DNA of 64,000 nucleotides from Allolobophora icterica. Taxonomy: Eukaryota > Annelida > Clitellata > Crassiclitellata > Lumbricidae. The DNA is taken from assembly GCA_963556255.1 (NCBI GenBank), contig OY744616.1:4336898-4400897 (forward strand), given 5' to 3'. Positions 24,251-34,733 of this stretch are shown here, one piece after another. The position numbers were made by a program, and so were the translations under genes. Numbering within the stretch: position 1 is the first letter of the stretch; each line of letters starts with the position of its first letter. The notes under the pieces are model-generated. The model was not told the DNA's origin. It saw nothing but the letters and a program-made list of their open reading frames with translations, and did no database searches.

Positions 24251-25364
24251 TGGTTTGGTACGCGCCAACAGCTTGTAAAAATTAACCTTGAGGCTCTTTC
24301 ACTTGAATTCCTCTGTGTTTCCTTTGCCTCCTCAGTACGGGATCTTGGTCTAATTCTGGATCAAGAGCTTACATTCATGCGACATATTAATTTGCTCTGT
24401 CGGGACTGTTATTATCAGCTTCGTCAGTTAAGGACTTAAGGGTAGTCTCCCGCACTCTGACGCAGGCGGCTGCTTCCACCCTTGTCCATGCGTTTGTGGT
24501 TTCCCGTCTAGACCAGCGGTTCCCAAACTTTTCTGGGTCGCGACCCACTTGTGAATATCTTGGCAGTCTTGATACCCACTGTGCAAAATTAAGCATTGTG
24601 TACTAAAATTTGCTTCGTAAATTGGTATTAAAATATGCGAATTTACATACAGCGTTTAGAAATTTAAAGCATTAAAGGAAATTTAGGTAAAAACAGTTTA
24701 CAATTTATTGCAAACCAGCTAGTTATAGCCCAATCATAGTCAAATGTTGTTGCTGCAAAAAATAAATTTCTCTCTAAAAAATTTGGCGACCCACTTGCCA
24801 GAGCTTCGCGACCCACTTTTGGGTCGCGACCCACAGTTTGGGAAACTCTGGTCTAGACTATTGTAGCGCCCTTTACGCTGGCCTCCCAGCTGCCCTCCCC
24901 CCTAGGGTGCTTGGACCGGGATTTACGTACAGCCGCACGTCTTATTGGTCGCATCCCCATATTTGGCCAGGTTTTTCTTTATATGTTCTGCACTGGCCCC
25001 CTTTCCCACTGCGGATCGCCTACAGGGTCTCTGCACTGGTTAGGCGTTGTCTGGAGGGACTTGCCCCCTCCCATACCTGTGGGAGTTGTTTCACCCTACC
25101 TCGGGGGTCTAACGACGATCTGCTCTTCGCTCGGCTGACCAGGCCGAGCTCTTGGTCCCCCGCACGCGGACAGCCATTATGCAGCGCCGTTCGTTTTTGG
25201 TCGCTGGCCCCGCAACCTGGAATAGCCTCTCTGTCGCACTCCGCGTGGTCCCTATGACTCACTGTACCTTGTTTCTTAGAAACTTGAAAACTACTCTCTT
25301 TAGCCGTGGTTGGACTAGGAGCGCTCCTGAGTAGATCCCTTGAAGGTGCGCTATATAAAAGCAC

Positions 25365-25375
<11 letters not shown>
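24250..25375 (+). mobile_element. CR1/L2-type LINE remnant interrupted by a hAT MITE
   Basis: Fragments in order: 'RQQLVKINLEALSLEFL', 'SSVRDLGLILDQELTFMRHI', 'FVVSRLD' up to the insertion at 24514, then 'YCSALYAGLPAALPPR' from 24859, 'ARLIGRIPIFG', 'LVPRTRTAIMQRRSFLVAG' and 'FSRGWTRSAPE'. Several frameshifts are present. It ends with the hairpin at 25317-25356 and an AAT tail. Confidence 0.85.
24514..24850. mobile_element. hAT MITE, 337 bp, perfect 8-bp target duplication
   Basis: The octamer GTCTAGAC is present at 24506-24513 and again at 24851-24858. The termini CAGCGGTTCCCAAACT and AGTTTGGGAAACTCTG are inverted, followed inward by 'gggtcgcgacccac' in both arms. There is no coding capacity. 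It splits the LINE frame between 'SRLD' and 'YCSA'. Confidence 0.92.
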
Positions 25376-25922
<547 letters not shown>

Positions 25923-26384
25923 TAGTGACAGTTGTAGCATTAGCAGTAGTAGTGGTAGTTGTAGCAGTGTTAGTTGGAGAAGTTTGCAGAACAGTTGGCT
26001 CTGTCGAATCAAGCAATAGATTTTGACATCGAAGTAAGCTGGAAAAGTAACCAGCTAAGCTCTTGGTACTCTGTTTCTGTATCCTGAAACTTTAGATTCC
26101 ATGTTTTTCCAGGTCAAACTAATCTATGAAAATTTATGAGTCAAGTATGTAGTGACTTATTGTTGCAATGAAATACCTGTAATATTATTCACGTGTCCTT
26201 TAGACTTTAGATCTGGAGAGAATAATTGTTTACAGACAAATAAAATTTGCCCACTAACGATATTATTAGCAATGAATCACGTCCACCATTACACACGCTT
26301 CTTTGTGTGTCTCCACAAGCAGACATTTATGTAAAGAACACATTTTACCGGCATCAGCAAGTATTTGAGATAAAAGGAAATTAT

Positions 26385-27420
26385 ACAACAAGCCTTAAAA
26401 CTTTACATCCTCAAAATATTCTTATGAAGTACGCTGATGACAGCTATCTCTTAATACCTTCCTCTAATAGTTCATCCATAACCTCTGAATTAGAGCACAT
26501 TGAGTCTTGGGCCAAAACTTGTAACCTGAAATTAAATCATAGTAAAACGTATGAAATGATTTTACACAGACCCAGAGGGAAGTTTACTAATATAAACGCA
26601 CCTTTATCCACCCCTGGACTCGTTAGAGTGTCTCATTTATCCATCTTAGGAGTTACTATATCTGACAATTTAAATATTTCTAATCATGTTAATCGAATTT
26701 GTAGTCAGGCCCGCCGCTCCATATATGCTATTCGCACCTTAGTAGCTCACGGTCTACAAGGACCTTGCCTATATGATGTGGTTAGAGCAACTATCCTCTC
26801 ACGAATATTGTATGCTTCTCCTGCCTGGTGGGGATTTACTAACCAAAGTGATCGGGATAAGCTATCTTCAATCATAAGACGACTTATGAGAGGACATTAC
26901 TTACCTGAAGACAACCCTTCCTATGCTCAACTCTGTCAATCAGCTGATATCCGTCTCTTCTTAGCCATAAGAAGCTTTGATGGTCATGTCCTTCATGGTC
27001 TATTGCCTCAAATTAAATCGACCGGTTACCTGTTGCGCCCCAGAGGTCATAATCTTACTCTACCTCGTTCTGATAATCTGATTAGAAAAAGCTTTATTAT
27101 TAGGATGCTTTTTGATGTTGTTTAATTAGTAAAACTTCTCAAATTCTGCTACCCTTTTCAGATAATAGTAACTATTATAGATTTAAATTTTCTCTCTTGT
27201 TATGATGCTTTGATTTAGTGTTATTAGTAATTTTCTACTTTTAAAAATTTAAATGTATACTCATTTTTTTTTAAATTTTATTTATTTATTATTATTTTTT
27301 TTTCAAATATTATTATCTTCTTATTACTTCTATGTTTTATATTTTTCTATACTTGTTCACCAAAAGTGCGGTTCGCTTTTGGTTTATCAATAAAGAATAT
27401 TAATAATAATAATAATAATA
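26385..27420 (+). mobile_element. Non-LTR retrotransposon 3' part, uninterrupted RT frame
   Basis: From 'LHPQNILMKYADDSYLLIP' (catalytic Y-A-D-D) to a stop at 27123 the frame is open, including 'CNLKLNHSKTYEMIL', 'RVSHLSILGVTISDNLNI', 'LYASPAWWGF' and 'RPRGHNLTLPRSDN'. It belongs to a different lineage from the hairpin-tailed LINEs. A short 3' UTR of about 230 bases ends in a small stem (ccaaaag..cttttgg), AATAAAGAAT and an AAT repeat. RT motifs before YADD and the endonuclease are lost. Confidence 0.88.
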
Positions 27421-27639
27421 ATAACAATATTAAAAATGCTCATCGTATAATTAATGTCTGATGATTGTCGAACCGTTTGCGCGAATAACAAATCATTGAA
27501 ATCAAGAAAACAGATATGTCAACGCAGCCAGGGAATCGGTATGCGTTTATAAATATGTGACTAAAAGTTATATGCGAGGAAAGTAAGCATATGGAGGTGA
27601 TAAACCATAAGTGCTCAAACGCTGAGTATAAAGATTCGC

Positions 27640-27748
27640 CTCTGAGTAGGTCTCAGGTATCTTGAAGAGGCGCTATATCAAGTCCTTAGAATGAATGAAT
27701 GAATGAATGAATGAATGAATGAATGAATGAATGAATGAATGAATGAAT
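27640..27748 (+). mobile_element. LINE 3' hairpin with (GAAT)n tail
   Basis: 'cgcctctgagtaggtctcag' and 'gaagaggcgctatatcaa' form the shared hairpin; about 14 GAAT/AATG tetramers follow. The repeat ends about 20 bases downstream of the propeller gene's stop codon. Confidence 0.8.
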
Positions 27749-27766
27749 TCATCGTTGACTGTTAAG

Positions 27767-29103
27767 TTAGGTTTTGTTTAATGTCAAAATTTGCACATAA
27801 TGGATCAGATGCGCAATGAACTTCTCTTTCTGTATGTTGTAAGACAACCTACAATTCCGTAACCGACCAATTTGACTCCCGTTTAAAGTTTCTGTGTCAA
27901 GTCGGTATATGTTCCCAAAGATGTGTTCCGTCACAAAAACGCTATTGCTAACCGCATCGAAAAACAACCACACATACTGCTTTATTGGTTTTTCGATCGC
28001 AAACTGAGTGAAGATATTCCCGTCCGTGCTTCGAACACTTACAACTTCTTTAATGCTCTCTTCTGAAATGTTGCTTATGATGACAATGAGGTCAGTTAGT
28101 TTCCACATTCGGGTCTTCCTTTCAAAGATGTACACTTTCCCTTTGAACAAATGAGCCGTAAAACTATCATTTTTATCATAAAAAAACCAAAAAGATTGCA
28201 TATCTTCTTTTTCTGAGGTCGTAAACTGACGGAAAATACTCCCATCAGTTCTTCGAAAACTTACAACATACGTAAAGCTCTTTACTGAGCCGTTGCTGAT
28301 AATGACACTAAAATCAGTTAGGTTCCAGTTTTCAGTACTCCTGTCAAGCATGTGTACCTTCCCACCGAACAGTTCAACCGCAACAAGCATAGAACTTTCT
28401 GTATCACTATACATTAGCGCATCGTTGAAACCAACTGTTTCTCTGAGTGTAAACTGACTGATAAGTTGCCCATCAGCGCTTAAGAAACTTACACAAATGG
28501 CATAGCTTTCTTTTAATGTGTGGCTGACGATGAATTCACCATTAGGTTTCTGAATTGCCTCGAAAGCAAAACTAAAGTCTCTCGGCAATGAAACATTTCT
28601 TACAAGTTTCGCGTCTTGATCGTAAATTTCCAAGATATATTGCACATCTGGAAAACCCCTCAGCACCAATAGATGATCATCATTTGCTAATGACAAACTC
28701 TTAACTAATGGCACCTCTGACAACCATTTGTCAACTGTATTGCTAACCGTATCTATCTTCCAGATGCAGTCGCTCATCGGGTCGTGGAAAAAAATAGTGC
28801 TCGTCTTTTCAATGCCAACGATGAAGCCAAACCATTCAATTTCTTCCGGAATTATATTTATCATTAACAGATCGTGCGGAATGGCAGCATCGTGAACTCG
28901 TATGTACTTTACTCCATAGTAACGACATAGTACGTAAATAAGGTCCTTCATCTGGATCAGATCAATAGAGGAACAGTTAGGTGTATTAAACTTGGAGACC
29001 GAACTGATGGTGTACACTACAATTGAAACCCAAATAAAGTACGAAGTTAAAATGATTTTAGAAGTAAAAACATTAGCAGCCAGCTGTGTTTGCGTCTCAA
29101 ATT
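27767..29103 (-). CDS. Terminal exon: TM helix plus beta-propeller-like domain
   Basis: The frame is open from an acceptor at TTTAG|AATTTG (29103) to TAA at 27767, about 445 codons. It starts 'FETQTQLAANVFTSK', then a hydrophobic helix 'IILTSYFIWVSIVVYTISSV'. The rest has blade-like repeats: 'MSDCIWKIDTVSNTVDKWL', 'DDHLLVLRGF', 'DQDAKLVRNVSLP', 'FLSADGQLISQF'. Two units of about 80 residues are clear internal duplicates ('GGKVHMLDRSTENWNLTD' and 'KGKVYIFERKTRMWKLTD', each followed by 'VIISN' and 'DG[SN]IF'). This resembles NHL/SMP-30-type propellers, but I cannot name the family. No frameshift or stop is seen over 1.3 kb, which favours a real gene. Confidence 0.7.
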
Positions 29104-29702
29104 CTAAACTTTGCTAGTCGCGTGAAATTCTTAGTTCTCCCGAATAAAGGCTACTCAATCGCTGCTGTGAAAATTCATCAAGCGCAATATAATTCAATAA
29201 CCAGAACCACTCCTAAACGAGATGCTTCTGAAAGCGAGGTGTAATCACCAACTGCACACCTTGCATATGCTCTGCGTAGATAGGGCCTATTGATGTATGA
29301 GGCGAAAAATTTCAGTTTTTTAATGGACAAAATGTTTACAGTCCGATCTCCAGGGTCTAAGGCAAAAGCATTGACAATCAACCATAATACATGACTCCAA
29401 TACAAAATACGTAGGAGGTGTAACGTGTGGGAAATCATTCGGAACGTAACCTTTGATAATTCGGACTGAAGATCGCGTTTAAGTGCATCAGTTATTTATT
29501 CGTTCGTTGAGATAATTTATGTAACGCCCTTCTGAGAGACTTCTGCTCTGATGTATTCCCAGCCCGAACCTCTGCATAATAAAAACTTTAACACGAAATT
29601 GAACGAATATCTAGAATGCTGTTTAAGTCTGAGCATTAAACTTCATTATAATTATTACACTAAGTAACATTCAGTCATTCTGAATAACATTCACGAGTGT
29701 AC
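29104..29702. other. Intron between stalk and propeller exons
   Basis: Inferred from a donor GAAG|GTACAC at 29703 and an acceptor at 29104. Bases 29517-29565 hold a diverged LINE hairpin remnant (minus). Nothing else is recognised. Confidence 0.4.
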
Positions 29703-30122
29703 CTTCTGGCGTTTTTGAAGCTCGGGTTGATTTCTGTGAGTCAACTGTTGTCATGGCGAGAGAGGATGTTTTCTCTGCTTCAGAGACTTCTGTCGGTGCT
29801 TGATAGTTTTTGTTTGTAACTTCAGTGAATTGATTGGCTGTAGAGATTGTTGTGTAAGGTGTGGTATCGTAGTCTAGTGTAGCTTTACTGCTACAGGTAG
29901 CTTCTCTTGATGGTTCATTTTCAGTGTGTAAGGAAACTCGAGTGTTTGTAGCTTTTGGTGAAGCATTTTCTAAAGTAGTCAAAGTTGTTTGAGTGTTTGA
30001 AATGGCTTCTTTGCCAGTGATCTTTGCTGTTGTTGATCTTTCATATGCCAAATCGTCCGTCGTTCTTCCAAAACAAGTGTTCGTCAATTGACAGTGTGCA
30101 TAATTCAATGACTCTTGGCCAC
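29703..30122 (-). CDS. Mucin-like Thr/Ser-rich exon
   Basis: The acceptor is GCTGTAG|GTGGCC at 30122. The exon begins 'GQESLNYAHCQLTNTCFG' and continues with about 115 residues rich in Thr, Ser, Glu and Lys. With the proposed donor at 29703 the exon is phase 1-1 (symmetric), as usual for extracellular modules, and joins in frame to the TM/propeller exon (…KTPE-EFETQ…). If it is not spliced there, the frame ends at 29671. An O-glycosylated stalk is inferred from composition only. Confidence 0.55.
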
Positions 30123-30169
30123 CTACAGCAAAGCAATATACATTAGCAAATATTTTACATTATCTCCAT

Positions 30170-31120
30170 CATAGTTCGAGAATTCGTGACTTTCGGTTTT
30201 AAAATTCGTAAAAATTCGCGAATTTTTGGTCTATTTTAAAATTCGTAAAAATTCGTAAAAATTCGTTGGGCCATTGTTGGGCCTTTCTACATTGACAGTG
30301 GCGTTTTGCAAAAACAGCGTAAGCATCAACAACAAATGCGATGACGTCATGATTTGTTGTGTTAAGCTTCTGCTTAGAATTTAATGTAAAATTCAATATC
30401 AAAGTTTATTACGTAACCAGTTAATTTAGTTAAAATTTAATTTTTTAAAGATGAAAGAACATGGACCGGAGTGGAAGTATGTACCGGTAGTAATTTTGGA
30501 GGAGAAGGAAATGGTAATCCACAAATAGGCCTACAGTGTTGTTTTTGTGACAAGGAATTTGTTGGTTGTTCTGCCGGAATTCGGGAGCATTTGCATGGCG
30601 AAAATACAGAAACCAGAGTCGAGTGGGAGCAGTGGGCTGTTCCTGACTCAGAATCAGAGGACGATGAAGTAGAAGACACGGCTCGGTGAACGTTGCCAAC
30701 CCTTTTTAACCATGTTTCGTTGTAAGCTGTGTTAGAGGCTGACTGGTGACACTGGAGCTGCATGGGGCACTGGTGGTTTTTCGTTCTGATGACTGACACT
30801 CACAGCCACACACCACAACTATGATAGAAATCGAAGTTCAAGACTCCAAGTAGAACAGTAATACAATATTAGTACTATTGTGTTGCTATAGTCAGCTATC
30901 TTTTACGGCTCATTGATTGATTGCCTATGACATTGACATTTACTTGCTTAAAAAGTTGAAAAGTAAAGAAACAATAAAATTCGTTGCCATGGCAAAGAAT
31001 TCTATTATTTTATTATTTCACGAATTTTAACGAATTTTAAAACTGCAGTTTTAAAATTCGTTAAAATTCGTGAATTTTTGAAATTCTTAAAATTCGTAAA
31101 ATGCGAATTCTCGAACTATG
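30170..31120 (+). mobile_element. hAT derivative with BED-finger fragment, 951 bp
   Basis: Perfect 17-bp inverted termini CATAGTTCGAGAATTCG, and an exact target duplication ATCTCCAT at 30162-30169 and 31121-31128. Subterminal DNA is packed with 'aaaattcgtaaaaattcg' in both orientations. Bases 30451-30688 carry the start of a hAT-type transposase: 'MKEHGPEWKYV' in one frame and, one frame over, 'LQCCFCDKEFVGCSAGIREH' (BED zinc finger C-x2-C ... H-x-H) and an acidic tail. The catalytic core is gone. Confidence 0.9.
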
Positions 31121-32574
31121 ATCTCCATCGTTTACGCATAAAATACTACAAACCGTAGACATGAAATGAACACGATGACATATTCTGTACAGGGTGGGAA
31201 TTGTCGGGGGATTGGGGTTTCAACCTCCTAGTCTTTCTTAAGACCTCCACAGTAATGTCTTCACTGAGCATACAAGGGGTCGTTTCCATCCCCTCAGTTT
31301 TGCTAGTGTGATTTAGCATTATTCTGACTCTGAGTCTCTGACATAGAGAAGAAATATTCATGGTTTATCATACATGTATGCATTTTTGAATTTTTTAAAC
31401 AAAGGCATTGAGTTTGATTCGAGTCTGACTTGCAAAACTGCTTTCTAATTTGTTTGACATCAGTTTGAAAAATACGGATAAAATGTTCAACCCCATTCCC
31501 GTCTTTTTTCTACAAATAAACACTGATTCCTAAAATGTAAGCCCAGATGATTAGCCTGTTTTTATTTAACGTGATTGCATTAACTAAGCGAAACAATTTT
31601 ACCGGTTCTGTTATCCTTTAAATAACGATTCACTCTGTATCTGTATAGTAGAATTCAGTTTCATATCGGCATTAAGTACAATGTGTTTGACAAAAAGATA
31701 GGCCTATCATGGTTTGCCGTCAAATGTTTGTCTCTTACAAATTAAAAAGGATAGGAGTGATTATGTCATTGTAGGTTCAAATGTAGGTGTTTGGTTACTG
31801 CAATCTCTTTAATTCAAAACAACTAGATCTTATATAAAAACGATTTTGCTGTAGAATAATGTTTATAGCGACACCATAACCGAACCAAAGAGATGCAATC
31901 GGAACACTAAGAGTATTGACGGAGAGGAGCTGCAAGAAAGGAGAAGTGGTGTACATATGCTTCTTGGACTACGAAGAATCGTTTGAAAGAATCATTTGAA
32001 AGAGTCGACTGGACAAGAGGAGGAGCAAGACACTTGTTGAACTGGATGATGGAGGATGGATACGGCAGACTCAAGAAGGAGGCTCAACATCGAGAGGAGT
32101 GGCAGACGTTCGAACCTGCCAGAGGCAGAGAACCAGATGAAGAACCGAACCTGAATTTTAGACTCGCTTAGGTTTGAGTTTCTTAAAGAAGTAAAACTGT
32201 AAAGAAGAGCAATTTACTTACTGTCTGTCTGCTTCAAAAACACGATGACTAAGAAAATATTCACAGTACGTAAAATTCGAAACATATTGTTAGACGACAG
32301 TTAAACTTAAAGCGTAATGCGAATTCTAAACTATGCAATTCGTTGGCGTTCTGTAGCAAATTAGTTTAGATTGTTCTCACAACTGAATTCTTCAACGACA
32401 GAGATGCTGTATCGTGTCAGCCTCTACTTCTACAGCAAGCGACATCTGTCTCTCGAGGAAAACCTAGATAGTAAACTGAGTAGGCGTTTAAGTTTTCAAT
32501 GACTGCGTTTGTTCAGAGCGCATAATATTCTGAGCGTGGTCGAGTCCACAGCCATGAGTCATCTTGTGTTGTTA
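31121..32574. other. Non-coding stretch, nothing firm
   Basis: Bases 31185-31330 are similar, in inverted orientation, to 35020-35190 ('gaattgtcggggg' and 'tagtgtgatt'), so this is a dispersed repeat. The remainder is AT-rich with no recognisable exon or element; a short frame at 31983-32171 is probably chance. Confidence 0.4.
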
Positions 32575-33766
32575 CAGGGAATGTGTATTTTCAGGGAATA
32601 TGTATATTCCCTGAAAATTTCAGGGTATATGTATATTCCCTGATTCACTCAGGGAATGTATACATTCCCTGAAAAAACCAGGGTATATACATATTCCCTG
32701 AAATCTTCAAGTGATTTCTATACACATTCCCTGAAAGCTTTCAAAGACACTGCGACATAAAGTCAACAGTAGGCTTAGTACTTAACTAGGGTTATAATTG
32801 ATCTTGAGTTTTTATCCGAGCTTGGGAAATGGAGGTTTTCCTGGACCTTGGTTTTTTCTTTGGCTTTTCTTGTTTTATTTAAACCCTGTTTTAAAATTCA
32901 TTTAATCAATTTTTTAAACGGTCTGGATGGTCGAGGTCAATAAATAAATGGCGCAATATGCATGCTATACTAGTTTATTTATATTTAAAATATTACTAGT
33001 CGAAAGACTAAAGGAGACTGCAGACTCAGACTGTATACACTGTTTTGGAAGTTTTCTGGAAGGAAACTGTTGCCCTTTTCAAAACTTAGGAAATTATTTT
33101 TTGAGTTTCATAGTCCGATTTCCAGGAGGCCAAACCAAATCAAAGGGGGTTTCCAGAGAGTAGTCCAAAAGAGGTCCATGTCCGATTTCCAGAGTACCAG
33201 ATCAGGTGAGGCAGAGCAGCTGTCAAGGCGGGTGTCGTTTACGGCGAGTATAATTGGAAGGCGGAGTATCAGATGAGTCAGAGTAGGAGTATTTGAAAAG
33301 GTTTGACTTCAGTTTTGAGTGCACCCGATGGCTAGGGTTTTCTTTGGTTATTTTAATGTTGTAGCTTAGGTTTTTCATTTTTCAACAGTGATAACACTGA
33401 TTACTACTAAAACCTTTCTTCTATGAAGTGAGATGTTGTTTATTCTGAAGATTTGATCCTATATTTACGTACAGTTATTGAACAATGGGCGTTTGCGCAT
33501 CAAAGGACGTACGCAGTGATAGAACCTTCCAATTAGCGACCAATTATAACCCTAGCTAAGCACTAGGCCTACTGTTGACTTTATGTTGCTGTGTCTTTGA
33601 AAGCTTTCAGGGAATGTGTATAGAAATCACTTGAAGATTTCAGGGAATATGTATATACCCTGGTTTTTTCAGGGAATGTATACATTCCCTGAGTGAATCA
33701 GGGAATATACATATACCCTGAAATTTTCAGGGAATATACATATTCCCTGAAAATACACATTCCCTG
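32575..33766. mobile_element. Long-TIR DNA element flanked by TA, 1192 bp
   Basis: The inverted arms are about 225 bp (32575-32799 and 33541-33766), beginning CAGGGAATGTGTATTTTC. TA at 32573-32574 and 33767-33768 fits a Tc1/mariner-type target, though TA is self-complementary and could be part of the arm. Each arm contains three or four palindromes of the 'CAGGGAATATGTATATTCCC' kind. The central 740 bases show no transposase. Confidence 0.78.
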
Positions 33767-34129
33767 TAACATATATACAGCCACGTTCAGCTGAGTTTGC
33801 CATCGTATCGAGATTCTGAGAAAGAACAAAAACATACTGTTTATCAAATTCCAAAATGTTCTGCCATCTAAATTTTATAAAGTAGGCCTATATCAGATAG
33901 ATATGACATCAGGTCGTTGCTTTGAAGTCATTGCTAAAAGTCGTCATTGCGTGGGTGCCATACCCACATTAATATGGATGAACTTACAATGCGCTCTAGT
34001 GTCTACACACACGAAAACAGAGATTTTGCTTTATGCAGAAATTTATTAACCTGTTAGTGTAAAGCAACGTTAGATTGGCTACCTAAGCTTTGGTGTCTGC
34101 TGCAGCAGAGATTAAGCTGCTTGTCGAAG

Positions 34130-34344
34130 TGCTGGTTCTTTGTTTCGTGAGACATAGCGGGCATTGAATCTGTTTCAAGTTACACACGTGGGTGTAAATC
34201 ACATCTGTCAAACAGTAAGCATTGTACTTACCATCGCTTACAGTTTGAGAGGATCTTGAGAGACCACAAGTAGATATTCTGTAGCAGTTAAACTCACTAC
34301 CAATAAGCCAGTCTCCTAAATCTTGACAATTGGGCGATAACTGA
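34130..34344 (-). other. Cys-rich segment, copy 1 (possible exon)
   Basis: The minus-strand frame after AACCTCAG reads 'SPNCQDLGDWLIGSEFNCYR', 'CGLSRSSQTVSDGKYNAYCL' and stays open to about 34091. It is homologous to copy 2. It could be a secreted Cys-rich module exon of the gene at 27.8-30.1 kb, but I cannot name the domain and no donor site is evident. Confidence 0.4.
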
Positions 34345-34379
34345 GGTTATGGCAGTTCTGTTTCCCGGGAGCTTCGGTG

Positions 34380-34455
34380 CTGAGAGCGCCTCTGAATAGT
34401 TATTCTGCGAGAGGCTCTTTATAAAGGCTCTTTATAAATTTATAGATACAATACA
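34380..34455 (+). mobile_element. LINE 3' hairpin tail
   Basis: 'gagagcgcctctgaatagtt' with 'gagaggctctttataaa' and an ATACA-type tail. It lies between the two Cys-rich copies. Confidence 0.65.
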
Positions 34456-34467
34456 ATGCAAACTTAC

Positions 34468-34733
34468 ACTCAATAAACAACACTCATTGTATTCGCCACA
34501 GCAAGCAATTTGAGAAGCTCTGTAATCTATTGTAGACATGTTCTTCACAAGACAGTGTGGGTCTTGAATCAGTTTCAATATTATACATCTATCTGTCAAA
34601 CAGTAACCATTGTACTTGCCATCGCTTGCAATTTGAGAGGTTCTAAACAGACCATAAACAGATGCTCGGTAGCAATTAAACTCACTACCAATAAGCCAGC
34701 GTCATTAATCTTGACAACTGGTGAATAACTGAC
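34468..34733 (-). other. Cys-rich segment, copy 2 (possible exon with donor site)
   Basis: On the minus strand: 'WLIGSEFNCYRASVYGLF', 'SQIASDGKYNGYCLTDRC' and a third partial motif 'YRASQIACCGEYNECCL', ending at a good donor GAGT|GTAAGT. Immediately upstream of WLIG the frame has two stops (D-stop-stop-R-W), where copy 1 reads DLGDW. Copy 2 is therefore either a decayed exon or starts at a later acceptor. Confidence 0.4.

Noticed and set aside
30170..31120. Host zinc-finger gene at 30.5 kb
   Set aside because: The finger frame lies between perfect hAT ends with a target duplication and is frameshifted.
32575..33766. Maverick/Polinton or viral insertion because of long inverted arms
   Set aside because: Only 1.2 kb long, with no integrase, polymerase or capsid-like frame.
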